NCBI GenBank assembly: GCA_022393335.1
Contig: JAJEKB010020950.1
Location: 288,557-352,556, forward strand
Length of the DNA stretch: 64,000 nt
Direction: 5' to 3'
Origin: Macrotrachela quadricornifera
Taxonomy: Eukaryota; Rotifera; Eurotatoria; Philodinida; Philodinidae
Part shown: positions 11,038 through 22,549 of the stretch, piece after piece
Numbering within the stretch: position 1 is the stretch's first letter
Layout: each line of letters begins with the position of its first letter
The notes under the pieces: model-generated
Told to the model about the DNA's origin: nothing
Database searches by the model: none
Seen by the model: the letters and a program-made list of their open reading frames with translations, nothing else
Position numbers and translations under genes: made by a program

Positions 11038-11672
11038 TATTAGCCGTTTTACTTACGACGGAACCTCCCTAAGTGACACCCTCCGTTTGGACTCTCATAT
11101 TTTGCCTTTAGGTAGAGCTCATAGCGTAGATAAGAGCCCTAAAAGAGTTCGTACCCAAAGCCTGTTGTTGTTGAGATGTTGCGTTCTTAAGGTATTGGGA
11201 TAACTCACTGCTATGGTCCCTGTCAGGGTCGTCAAAAACACTCATTTTCGAATTTCGACTTGGAACTTTGTATAGAGAGAGATCTCAATGAGAGTGGTTT
11301 ATTGTGAGAGTTTGAGACCTATTATTTGTTCCTATCTTTTGATGCGGCTTTGGTAGTCTATTGTCATTTGTAGAGGCAAGTTTTGGTATTCTTATTTGCC
11401 ATTAGAAGCATTCAGGAAAACTAAAACTTTCGTAATGAACCACTCTCATTGAGGTCTCATTCTATACAAAGTTTCAAGTCGAAATTTGAAAGTGAGTTTT
11501 TTTATGTCTCTATGAGAGACCATGGCAGTGAGTTATTCTAATACCTTAAAAATGCAGTATCCCAACAATAACAGGTTTTGGGTATGAACCCTTTTAGGGG
11601 TCTGATCTACACGATTAGCCCTACCTATAGGCAAAATATGAGCCAAAACGAAGGTTGTCACTGTAGATTTTG
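11038..11672. mobile_element. Palindromic element, family B
   Basis: The left arm (about 11038-11305) and right arm (about 11438-11672) are reverse complements with moderate divergence. Paired stretches include AACCACTCTCATTGAGGTCTC, TCGAATTTCGACTTGGAACTTTG and CATATTTTGCCT. Its terminal CCTCCCTAAGTGACACC resembles the end of the 33-kb palindrome, and its inner TTCGAATTTCGACTTG is shared with the 34.9-kb palindrome. Confidence 0.7.
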
Positions 11673-13890
11673 ATGGTCTGAAGTTCGGTGTTTATTGTGG
11701 AGACAATAAAGAGACAGGAACAATACGAAGATGGAAGAGAATAGAAGACGATCAAACACACACATATATATATCGCATCATAATAAGAAATAATCCCATA
11801 CATATATACGAGGAAAGGAAAGACCCATGTGTATGTACTATGGAAGAAGAACGAATGGATATGTCCATATAATGACACACGATAGAAAGGAAAAGTCCAA
11901 TATGTCATACATACGACATCGAATGGAAAAAACCAATTCATCGTGTATTGGAAGAATCCCAGCAGTCACTTGGAGGGATTTCCTCGTCAGTCTCCCATCC
12001 GGTTTTTGACATTGACAATTTAGTGTCAAAAGATGTGCCTTGGTATATCTTATCTATTGAAAAAAGAACTCTAGGATTTTGTACAGCAAGGTAGGAAACT
12101 TTAAAATACTGATTTCCCGGAACAAGCCATTTTTCTCGTTTCGAACAGATTTTGATCGATGATGCTTTTATCAGGTAATATGTCTAGGGCTTGAATCCGA
12201 TAAAGTCGTAGCCTAAACTGTTCTCTATAAAATGAAACATCTCTGAGCCCAAACGGTCGAGCCGTTCGTGAGATAATATCAAAATACTGAACATGCCCTT
12301 AGAACAGCAGTTTCTGAGATCAAAAATGATCCTCGTAAACTCGTTTCAGGTCACCTTTTCCATAGATAAGGCTAAATGGATTAATAATTTGAATTTGTCA
12401 ATATTTTGCCTAGACCTTTCATTCAAGATTTGAAAAAGTCGAAAATTTCTTTCTCTGGCAATTTTCGCATTGATTAGGGGTTTCCTCTCGCGAATCTCTC
12501 TCAAAAATATTCAAAACACATCTGAATTAGGCTTCATCTTCGAGTTTAATGCATAATTGGTTAAAAGAACGCCATTTTTTCTGCTTTTTTACATTATTAG
12601 TACTTTCTGGTACAAGAAAATGTCTGGCTTATCAATAAAAGCCTTACTCATTTTGATCAGCATTTTTTTCCGACACTAGAGAAATCTGCCCATTGATCTA
12701 AAAATCCTGAATACGCTACTGATAACCCTTCTAGTATACTTTGAGTTTTTCTCACGAAAATCTTTGAAAATAGAAAATACTAACGATTCAACAGCATTTT
12801 AACAAACTATAGCAGTTATCGGGAGGACATAAGTAGGAAATGAATAGCTTCGTAGTCCATTTACTAATATGTAATTTTAAGAATTCATCGAAAGTAATCT
12901 TTGGGGTATCGTGAAGCACTGTTAAAGTATATTTGCAAAGACATAGATATTGAAGAATTCCGTTTTTCTATTCTGGTTTCCGACTCCACGAACAAAGAAG
13001 AACCTGTTTCATCGCCTAGGGTGTAAATCTAGTTGGACGACAATGGATAAAATGAAAAAATGAGTGTAATTCATATAGTTTTTAGGGTATATCTTCAACA
13101 AAAACAACTCATTATTTTGCTGTGAAAGGTAGCCGCTGTTTGAATTATATGAGTTTTTCTACGGAGTCAGACTGGGAAAAAATGACATCATTTATTTCTT
13201 CCAAATAGTGCAATAACATGGGAGAAATATCATTATGTTTTTCAGTCATTGTCAATAAAAACTCTCCTGACACAGGACCGGAAAAAAAAATGATTTTGTT
13301 ACTGCAAACCATTACTGTTGACATAATCGAAAAGCAAACAGAATATATGCATAGGTATGCAATGAGGCAACCCTCATGTGCTATTTGACAAAGATTGATT
13401 CCTGATTAACACGAATACAAAGTGATAAAAATCTCTTTTCCATTTTGAAAGATCCTTTTTCAATCTGCATTTTCCCTATCTCCTAGCGAATTCTAACACT
13501 ACATCTCTAGTACCTATGTAAAAAAAAATATGAAAAATCAGATTTTAATCGGTTATTTTATGATGAAAATTGCTTTTATTTCAATTCGAATCTAAACATC
13601 TGATTTTCTTATATTCATAAATTATGAACTTACCAATGAACTAAAACCCGACGTATACGATAAAGTTGAAGTCCCCGTAAAAACTATTTGACATTGAAGT
13701 AGTGCTTCTAGAACAGCCAATTAGAATCTGTTAGGTCGTATGTTTAATCGATTAAAACGGATTTATCCTTGAGAAATCGTTTAAAATGAACTGTTGCGTC
13801 AAAATTAATCAAAAATTGTCACATTTAATCAAGTTTTCATGATTTTCAAGATTTTAATATGAGTTTTTATGTTTTTTTTTACATAAGTAT
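11673..13890. other. Intergenic, no gene recognised
   Basis: Frames at 11621-11941, 11827-12009 and 11838-12029 overlap on opposite strands and lack motifs. The rest is AT-rich with no clear repeat pairing. Confidence 0.4.
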
Positions 13891-13892
13891 AT

Positions 13893-13940
13893 TATGGGTG
13901 TGTGCCAAGCAAAGTAACCACTCTACCATGGTGGCTTCAT
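13893..13940 (-). repeat. tRNA-derived SINE head fragment
   Basis: Read on the minus strand, GGTAGAGTGGTTACTTTGCTT followed by GCACACACCCATAA matches the copy at 50.3 kb over about 40 nt. GAGTGGTTA is the A-box/D-arm signature of class II (Ser/Leu-type) tRNAs. Only the 5' part is present here and no B box is visible. Confidence 0.5.
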
Positions 13941-14558
13941 CTCTATTGATTATGAGGATAAAGTCAAAAAATGAGACTTTCGCGGATTATTTTTGTTTTG
14001 AATGTCATTTGACTTTAAAGCATTTCGGCACATTTTAATTGTGACATTCGTCTTCAGCATACTCTAATGTATAGGATTGGGCACTAGCCGGATCGATTTG
14101 ACAAAAAAAAGTTGACTTTGTCCCACCCTTGCTCATGGTTCATATTTTTCAAAAACTTTTAAACGCTATTCTACTCAAAATTTGATGCTGATTCCGAATA
14201 TGTGGGTCTCGGAACGTAGTTTTTTGGGCGACAAACATGCCTTAATGCCACTCGTCCTTTCAACTAGATGTATGATTCAGGTAAGTTTGAAGATGATTGT
14301 AATTTATTTGTATTTTATAAGTTATTGATATTTTAAAAAAATGTTGCTCTATCTTTCAATTTCTAACAATCTTTTGACAAATTTAATGGAATTCAATAAA
14401 TCGAGAACAAATTAAACAATCAGTATTAGATGCAAAATTATCAGTATAAAATTTCACATTCGATAACTATCATACATGGTGGACCATAAGTAGCGATACG
14501 ATAAAAAAATTGATTATCTATACTATATAAAAAACCAATAGCTATTACAAAAGAAAGA
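13941..14558. other. Intergenic upstream-side gap, nothing recognised
   Basis: AT-rich; contains isolated AATCGATT-type words but no open frame or paired repeat. Confidence 0.4.
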
Positions 14559-17050
14559 TTAAGCAAGTTCGGAAGCAGAATTTAGAATAATATTAATAGA
14601 AGTTTTTAAAGCATCGACCAGAAGAAGAATCTCCTCTTCAGTAATTGTAAATGGTGGAGCGATCAGAATATGATCTCCAATAGTACCATCAAATGTACCT
14701 TTCATGCCAGGATAGAGTGCAACTGAAAAGAAAAAAAAGAAGAAACTCAAGATTTAACAAAAGATAGTATATTTTACCTCCAAGCTTTATACATTCTTTG
14801 TTAATAGAATCAACGAATGAATATGTAGATGGATACATTTCTTTTGTCTTTTTGTTCTTGACAAATTCAACTGACCAGAACAAACCGCGACCACTAAAGA
14901 GTAATAAAAAATAAAACCAATCAAAAGAATTTTCAATATATTAAAATTTTATAAAAATTCAGAAATGAATTATACTATGACCTAAATAGACAGAAAAGTT
15001 GATGAAAAAATCGAAATGAAAGCTCGTATTCTGCTACATAGACGTAATGAGAAGGTCAAAAAAAGAAGCATAAATTTAATGCATATGGAATATAATGAAT
15101 ACAGATGAATTTAGTGTGTTCAAAAAGGAAATGTAACATGGCTATGAACAAAAGATTTTGACGAAAAATATAGATCATTATGAAATAATTAGACTAACGT
15201 TAAGCAGACTTCATTTCAGTTGTTTTTTTTCTACATATTTATCTATTAATTATTTTTGAATATGTTTAATTCTAGAAGAAGATTTGATTTACTAACCGAA
15301 TATCACCAACATGTTCATGATCGTTTAATTGTAATTTGAGTGTCTTTTCTAAGAATAATCCACATTGATAACATTGTTCGATTAATCTGTCATCTCTCAT
15401 TATCTTAAGAACTTCTAGGGCAGCTCTACATCCAGTTGCATGTAACTGATAAGTGTATCCATTAATAAATGCACCGGAGCCTGCAGAAATAACATTAGCA
15501 ACTTTCTCAGAAATAAGTACCATTGCTAGAGGAGCATATCCACCTGCAATACCTTTGCCATTAAGTTGAATATCGGGTGGAGATGTAAGTCCTTCCCATT
15601 CCCATGCATGCATTTTACCACTTCGACCCATACCGCACATGATTTCATCGAGAACAAACAAAGCACCATGTCGATTACATATTTTACGCATCATCGTGAA
15701 ATAGTTGGGCACTGCAGGAGTGCAACCACTAGTGGCACCGACAACTAAAAATGAAAAGGTTGTCTATGGATTCAAAATAATATAGCACGTTTATTTACTT
15801 GTCTCGGCAAAAAAAGCAGCTACTGTATTGGGACCAAGTTCTTGAAATTTAGCCTCTAATTCATCACCAAGACGTTTCACATAGGCTTCGTCCGACTCAT
15901 TAGCTAATTTGTAATGATAGGCAAAGCAAGGCGACACATGATGAAAGCAAGATGAAAGAAGCGGGAAAAAAGGTGCACGACGTGATTTATGATTACCAAG
16001 AGCTAATGTACCAATTGAATTACCATGGTAACTTTGTTGACGAGCAATAAAGTTAACTCTTTGAGGCTGTTTATTTTCCAAATGGTATTGTCTGACAAGT
16101 TTAATTGCCGATTCTACAGCTTCCTATTCGAACAAAAACATGCCAATTACCGAAATATTATTATTCGATGACTTACAGATCCACCACTGACGAATAGAGC
16201 TTTTTTCATGCCAATTTCCTTGGTAACTTCGTTAGCCAACTCCTCAGCCGCCTAAATCATTTATTGAAAAGAGAATACATTTTGACAAATCATACTATCT
16301 TGTTATATCTTTCTTTAGACGAGCAAATCATGACCTCATACGAATTAAATCTCATCTACCTTACTGATTTTTAATTTAAATTATTCTCTAGCGAGTTTTC
16401 ATTATTACATTTTCCTATTAATAATATTTACTGATACGATAAAATTAACAATATCCTGCAGATATCATTAAAAGTGTTCTAACAAGATATACTCTTGAGA
16501 AAAATTTTATTTTGAGGTATCAACTAAATAATATCTGTTCTTTTATATTATTCATTGTAATAAGACTTTGTTATGAATCTAATGTATCATAAATTAGTTA
16601 CAGCTCGACTTATTACTATGTCAATCAGTACATAAAAGATGATTATGAATAAAATACATGACTTACTACTATTATAAAACTTTGATTTCCAAGATAACTT
16701 ACCGTACTGGTAAACATTCCAGAGTGTACAAATGCAACACTTTGTAACTGATCTACGATGCTTGAAATGACGCGTTTATCACCATAACCAATGCTTGTAA
16801 CAGCAGCACTAATACCACCATCAAGAAGCTTTTGTCCATCCTTCAAATAAATGTAATTGCCTTCTGTTCGTACAGCATGTAAATATTCTCGATCAAGACG
16901 ACGATGAAAAACATTTGAGAACATTGCATTCATTATTGAAGTATCACTTGAAATAGAGGTCATATTTAGATGATGAAAGAAAATAATGTGATCGTTGTCA
17001 ATATATTCACTTAAATATCGGTTGCTTACTTTTGAAATAAATGTTTTCAA
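14559..17050 (-). CDS. Class-III pyridoxal-phosphate aminotransferase, 6 exons
   Basis: Exons 17050-16703, 16251-16177, 16123-15799, 15744-15297, 14893-14778 and 14722-14559 join with GT-AG borders in matched phases to a 491-aa protein, the usual length of this family (roughly 430-490 aa plus a short leader). The fold-type I aminotransferase hallmarks are present: FVSGGSEAVESAIKLVR (the GSE cofactor-phosphate region), SYHGNS, the PLP-ring Asp in FVLDEIMCGMGRSG (about D282) and the Schiff-base Lys in NGKGIAGGY (about K313). Enzymes of this family move an amino group from an omega-amino compound or amino acid to a keto acid; the exact substrate cannot be read from sequence. Start: the first ATG is used, but Met30 (MTSISSDTS...) may be the real start because the preceding 29 residues look unlike the family. 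Intron 1 is about 450 bp; two of the others are about 54 bp. Confidence 0.88.
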
Positions 17051-17517
17051 CCTTGAATTGTCGTTCTATACCTGATTTAGTATACTAGTGGTGAATGCAA
17101 CACAACAAATAACACTGATAAGAAACAATAACATGTGCTTTTCGCCTATCACACATTTCATTGTTTTTTTTTTGTTTTTATGATAAACCAAAGTATGCGA
17201 AAATAAGTCCAACATGTGTGTTTTTAACTTGTCTACATCATATATTTTTTTCTCTATTTTGATCATTTATTTAACTCTTACTAACAGACAAAAAAACAAC
17301 TTTATACCACATGTTGTTTCCAAGTTATGATGCTCTGAACTTTACTAGAATGTTAATGGTGTGCTAGAAAATGATATTTTTTCCGACAAACTTTAATTTG
17401 GAACTTGTTAGAAAAAACTTCGTTCAAATTGACATGAAAATTTCGCAAATCTATTTCAAGTTCAATTGAACCTTCTCAGAAAAAACAATTTTTTAATGTA
17501 TTCAAAAGAAAAACATT
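17051..17517. other. Intergenic between aminotransferase and ART-LRR gene
   Basis: A minus-strand frame at 17066-17266 ends in a hydrophobic, signal-like stretch, but no splice joins it in phase to the aminotransferase. Nothing else recognised. Confidence 0.4.
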
Positions 17518-19149
17518 TTATCGATTCCAATCTGAAAAAAATATTGGACCATTAACATTTCTTTCGGAGATAGCTTCAAGTTTACGTTGAACTTGATTTG
17601 AAAATGATTTTCTCGTTAAACATAACAACATTAAAGTTGTGTTTCGTTTTAACATCTTTTGAATATCACTAACACAATGATCTGAAATATTCCAAAACTT
17701 TATCCATAACGTTTCCAATCGTCGATTGTAACACAAAGCATCCATTAGAATCATCATTCCATGATTTGTAAGAGGATTTTCATCAAGATTTAATTCTATT
17801 AATGTTGAATTTTGTTTGATCATTTCAGCCAAATAAATAAGTCCTTCTTCTGTTATTTCATTATCACCAACACTCAAAACAGTCAATGTTCTATTCTGTG
17901 TTAAAGCATGAGCAAGATGTTGAACACCATTGTCACCAATAGAATTATTATAGAGATGAAGCTCTTTTAATATTGTATTATTACATAAAACTTCACTAAT
18001 CAAAAGAGCTCCTTCATCAGTGATATGATTCCACCCGAGATCGAGTTCAGTTAATGTTGTATTTTTGTGCAATGCTTCAGTGATCCAACGTACTCCAACA
18101 TTTGAGAGTTGATTTTTCAATATATCTAATACTTGTAGTGTTGTATTTGATTGAAGCATCTCTCCAAGATATTTAGCTCCTTTATCTCCAATCTTATTGC
18201 GGCGCATAAGAAGCTCTAAACAGTTTTTATTAATGACGACTTGACATACGAAAGGAATATCGTCATCGGTCACTTCTTGTTCATAGAGTTCTACTTTATC
18301 GTTAAACGAATATTTTGCAAGTTTTCGTTTGAAGTTTCTGTTTTGACAGTTATTCGATAGCTGTTGTTTCTTCATTTTCATTTTATCTATTGATTGAACA
18401 GTCGAAATATTAAAAGGTAGTTCAATTAATGGAATAAGTGGCTCAATTTCTTTTAATTCAATAATAGAAAGATCATGAGTTGGTTTAAATTTTCTTTTAA
18501 CTTCAAATTGCATTGCAGGAAGAAGCAAAATTTCATCTGCAATACCAATCGATGAATGAGATTGAATTAACTTTCCATTTTGACATTCAATATTAAATAA
18601 AGTTCGAGATCTAAATTTGCCAAGAAATTCATTGGATTCGACAGTACTGCATGCTTTAATGCATGACGAGAATGCCCACCATACATAACATTTTCCAATT
18701 TCATACTGTTGACTGAGATCACATGGTATACAGCGCCAAATTGTTTCTTTTTTCGATGGAATTTTATGTAGAGCAGTGAGAATCAATTTCAAATAAGAAA
18801 ACCAAGGTTTGAGTTTATTTCGATTTCCATTTCGAAGTGTTGAATTGAGAACAAAATAAAGACATTTTTGTATTGGTTCCCATTCCATTGTATAAAGATA
18901 AATTGCAGCAGATTCATTTTGATCTAGTTCATCTGATGGTCTTTCACAGCTGGACAAAGCGACATTAACATGTTGATGAATGTCAGGACAACAAAAAACG
19001 ATAGGCTTCACTGCTTCTTCTAACGAAACAAGTGGTAAATTTTGATAACCTTCGATTGGTTGCAACATCTCTTCCCGTTCTTGATCTACATCGAAAAATC
19101 GGCTATATTTGTTCATTATATCATCAATAAGCATGCATTTTGCAGCCAT
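17518..19149 (-). CDS. ADP-ribosyltransferase domain plus leucine-rich repeats (ART-LRR), single exon
   Basis: A 543-aa intronless gene. Residues about 60-215 look like an arginine-type ADP-ribosyltransferase (R-S-E class), which transfers ADP-ribose from NAD to protein side chains. Seen: R139 in TIWRCIP, the Ser motif in YVWWAFSSC (S161/S162), and the end motif ADEILLLPAMQFEV. The last should read E-x-E; here the first Glu is Ala204 while the catalytic Glu206 is kept. In arginine-specific enzymes the first Glu is needed for transferase activity, so this copy may have another acceptor, act as an NAD glycohydrolase, or be inactive (inference). Residues about 308-515 hold seven ribonuclease-inhibitor-type LRRs of 28 aa (consensus LxxLxLxxNxIxDxGA), probably for protein recognition. 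No signal peptide or NACHT domain. ART-LRR fusions are typical of bdelloids. Confidence 0.85.
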   Translation of the reverse strand: MAAKCMLIDDIMNKYSRFFDVDQEREEMLQPIEGYQNLPLVSLEEAVKPIVFCCPDIHQHVNVALSSCERPSDELDQNESAAIYLYTMEWEPIQKCLYFVLNSTLRNGNRNKLKPWFSYLKLILTALHKIPSKKETIWRCIPCDLSQQYEIGKCYVWWAFSSCIKACSTVESNEFLGKFRSRTLFNIECQNGKLIQSHSSIGIADEILLLPAMQFEVKRKFKPTHDLSIIELKEIEPLIPLIELPFNISTVQSIDKMKMKKQQLSNNCQNRNFKRKLAKYSFNDKVELYEQEVTDDDIPFVCQVVINKNCLELLMRRNKIGDKGAKYLGEMLQSNTTLQVLDILKNQLSNVGVRWITEALHKNTTLTELDLGWNHITDEGALLISEVLCNNTILKELHLYNNSIGDNGVQHLAHALTQNRTLTVLSVGDNEITEEGLIYLAEMIKQNSTLIELNLDENPLTNHGMMILMDALCYNRRLETLWIKFWNISDHCVSDIQKMLKRNTTLMLLCLTRKSFSNQVQRKLEAISERNVNGPIFFSDWNR

Positions 19150-19630
19150 TAAGTTACTTCACTTTTTACGACTGACACACTTTAATTGTTTGTAAAGATG
19201 AAAGAATTCGATTCTGTCGTTGATCTTTCGTAATTCAACATTCACATTGTTTTTTTCTGCTGAGAAACCTACTGTTCCGTTTGTTCTTTTTCTATTCTTG
19301 GTAGTCAAAATAAAAAGAAACTCGTTTGAATGTATGTCATTGAGCAAATAGAAAAAAGATTGCACAATAATAAGATGGAGAATCTTCGCTCAATTCTTTC
19401 AATCTTCTCAGATCGAATACTCATGCTCATAAACACACATTTATACCGAAAAACGAAGATATATCGAGATAATGCACAATTTCTATATACGATGCATACA
19501 AGGTGTGCGATCTCATGTATAATTGTAAAAGTTTACAGTGAATGGAAGCGAGTTGGCATGATTCAATCACTCAAGAAATTAATAACATGTCCACATAGGT
19601 GTAGATACAAATGTTTGAATACGAAGCTCT
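19150..19630. other. Intergenic, nothing recognised
   Basis: Overlapping short frames on both strands (19159-19365 and 19330-19632) have no motif; they cover the likely 5' flank of the ART-LRR gene. Confidence 0.4.
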
Positions 19631-19632
19631 GA

Positions 19633-20231
19633 ATAAGTAATTCTCGTATCGAATCAAATGCATAAGCATCACGCAGTTTTCTAGAATTATCGGACATATT
19701 AAATGAGGAAGCGATTTGACGAAAGGATAAGTTAGTTTTGATCGTAATCCAAAAAATTGCTAGTGTATTGCGACCTGCTCGTTTGGATGATGAACGAATT
19801 AAAAAAGAGATCTCTTTAAATATGTCGTCGAATTGTTTTTTTGACCGATCAGTCTACGCTTCATAGTCTTCGTTGGTCAATGATGGGTCATCAAAATCGA
19901 GGCGAGGTGATGATCTTAGTTGATCAAAAAACGACAGTAAATCGTTAATACGGTGAGACCAACAACAATATGCTCCATGTGGAGCAAATAACTGATGAAT
20001 CAATAAAAGATCCAGTCGAGCGCTATTTGGCATTAGTATCATTCTAGAATAAAATAATTTTCGACAAATAACACATCGTTTGTGACCTGATCCAGCATAT
20101 GGTATATTATCCAAGGTAAAGTAGTTACTGTTGTGATCGGTTCCTATTGAATCTGAAGATGACGAATCAGATGAAATGGAAGTGGAAAGGCTCATTAAGC
20201 TTTTCTGATAATGTACAAAGTATTGATACAT
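19633..20231 (-). pseudogene. Truncated DDE-superfamily (IS5/Harbinger-like) transposase
   Basis: Starting at 20231, the frame has an acidic/Ser leader, then GSGHKRCVICRK with a later ARLDLLL...LFAPHGAYCC, a Cys/His module I associate with transposases of the DDE_4 type in rotifers. The frame is interrupted by a single TAG after NEDYEA (about 19851-19853) and continues in the same frame with RAGRNTLAIFWITIKTNL and SFRQIASSFNMSDNS, which reads as the helix-turn-helix that precedes the DDE core. The catalytic domain is absent. A nonsense-mutated, 3'-truncated relic. Confidence 0.65.
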
Positions 20232-21172
20232 CGTTTACATTAAACACATTTCCATTCGGTTAGGCTTCTCCAACAGTCACAAACAATACATTTGATAGAA
20301 GGCATAGAGATACCTCGATACACGTAGCGAAAACAACAATGACACTTAAGATAATGAGAACTACATTCTCTAAAGCACTATATTGGAGAACAAAAATTCC
20401 TAGATTTAAGACAGCTGACTCAATGAAAATGAAGCCAATTGTACTTTCTGTTTATATTAAATGTCGCATAAGTTCTATTATCATCAATGGTAATCAGTAA
20501 TATATATTGATGAGAAACTATGCTTGGTGCTTATTAGAAAGTAATACATAGTGTGAATCATAGATTTTGTCCACAAAAATGATAACAATGAATTATTTTT
20601 TTATGATTTCTGAAAGAAATAGAGTCTTGGTAGAGCAGGTTTTTTTTAAAAACTAGCTGGAATTGTAGAGTTTGAAATAGCGTAGTTTTCTATGCTAAAC
20701 TCATTTGGCACTAAATTGATCTTCAAAGAGAGAAACTATCGATACCTATGAAAATTATGCCATTTTGTAGAGCATAAAAAACTCTGTAAATCTAGAATTA
20801 TTAGTTTAGATATTGATACTGCTTATCTGCATCTATATTTGGTTGCATTCTCACAAAACCAATACATTTATAGGTAAGCTCAAAACACAAATTTATCTTT
20901 TTGTTCAATAGAAGAATGTTTTGCATCTTAGAAAACTCGCTTTGTTACAGAATCATCACTACTCGTAGATTCGTGTATGTTAAAAAGTATTGTTAGGACA
21001 AAATAAAGACAATTTAAGTATTCTGATCGATATAAAACTAGGATGTAAAAAAAACGATCATGTTGCATGAAATAATCCGGTTGTAATTATGATATATTTT
21101 TATTATAGTGACAATAAGAAGTATTATTGATAAATTGAAAAATGTTTCTGTTAGTTGTGAGCTACATTTGAA
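20232..21172. other. Intergenic, nothing recognised
   Basis: AT-rich with no open frame above background and no clear repeat. Confidence 0.4.
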
Positions 21173-21455
21173 CTAACAAGGCCGTTCACAACCTAAAATA
21201 TCGAAAAATATATTTCAGATTCTCATTTTAATTTGGATTCTAATAAAGAATCATAGCGAAATACTTACAACAACCACAACATGCTGCAATCCAGCATGGT
21301 GTCCATAATCCTCCTGATAGTAGCCATAGTAAAAAATGACATCCATGTTGAACATCTGTTCTTTGTTGTTGAAGAACAACAATTGGTTGATGAGTCACGG
21401 GATATGGTTGTGTATACACAGGTGGCTGGCCGTAGTTTGGATAGTTTGTCGCCAT
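21173..21455 (-). CDS. Small Pro/Tyr-rich, Cys-rich membrane protein, 2 exons
   Basis: Exon 1 (21455-21269) and a 20-nt last exon (21192-21173) join in phase through GTAAGT...TTTTAG to give 68 aa. The N-terminal ~30 residues are Pro/Tyr/Gln-rich (YPNYGQPPVYTQPYP), followed by one hydrophobic segment FLLWLLSGGLWTPCWIAACC and a Cys cluster ending CCGCCCERPC. This architecture (PY-type cytosolic tail, one Trp/Gly/Cys hydrophobic hairpin) is like small tail-anchored adaptor proteins of endosomal membranes. I do not assign a family; brain protein I3/LITAF-like proteins are comparable only in layout. Without the splice, the frame would read on to a longer, non-Cys end. Confidence 0.6.
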
Positions 21456-22540
21456 TTCGAATTACTACAATTCAAATTCAAGTGAAAAAATACAAAAAAC
21501 ATTTTATACATTTTAATTCAAAACAAAACAGTAAAATCATTGGTGATATACAGTATACAATGTTACGCAAAATTCTAGCATCTCTTCTTTGAACTTAATA
21601 ATTTTTCGATCATTCTCGACCACTTTTTTCACATTTATGCAAAGTAATGTTGATATAACCACATATACTCGAATACATACGAAGATTCATAAATTTTATT
21701 GAGACGGAATGCAAGGTTTATAGAAACGACTATGTTTTTAATAAATCCAAAAAGAAATTGTTATATATTGCACTTTCAAAAACTCTCTCGAAGGATATAT
21801 AAGAGAATACATAGTTCTCGGATAGATAGCTAACGGGATTTACTAATCACAATGAACGACACAAATATTTTAGGAGAGCATAGGTAATGATGTTTGTTTT
21901 AGCCGCGAATATCGCAAAGGTTTTAAGAAAGGATGAGTTGTTGTATTTCTCAGTAGCAATAAATTTAAACTGAATGTAAAATGCATCGAAGAATATCTGG
22001 AAACGTCAAAAAGAGTATGTATGGAAATCCGTAAGACTCAGAAAGCTCATTGAATGGCGAGTTTTCTTTGGTTATTTTAGACCGTTAGACGTTAAAACGA
22101 AAGGCAATCAGCGGTGAGAAACACATGTGGAACTGAAAGTTAATATGAAGATTTCTCATATGAAATAGATATGACGTAAAACTCAATAGAAAAAATAGGG
22201 AAATCACAACTTTCTCTCACAAAGTGAGATAATTTTATACATTGACAGATGAAAATTTAATTTTACCAATGTGTTAAAATTAAAAGTTAGTAATAAAGAG
22301 AACACAATTAAAATAATGGTTTAGATATCAATTCATCTTCAAAAATTGCAAGAGAACGAAAAACTAAGAGAGTGAAACAATACTTCTCAAATTAGTCTCA
22401 ATTATTAAACGTTGGTACTCACTGTTCCTACCCTAGAAAAAATCTTTAAGTAAACATGTGTTATTGTTGCGCACAACAGTCGCTTACCAATTATTTAGAT
22501 AAAAAACTTAGTTGCAAAGACAAAAGATTTTACTTTCTCT
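21456..22540. other. Intergenic, nothing recognised
   Basis: AT-rich 5' flank of the small membrane-protein gene with no paired repeats or motifs seen. Confidence 0.4.
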
Positions 22541-22549
22541 TGCTCTCTG

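Noticed and set aside
11621..12029. Overlapping frames on both strands near 11.6-12.0 kb
   Set aside because: Low-complexity, no splice support, no conserved motif.
17066..17266. Hydrophobic signal-like frame upstream of the aminotransferase
   Set aside because: The only possible intron would be under 30 bp and out of phase with the aminotransferase start.
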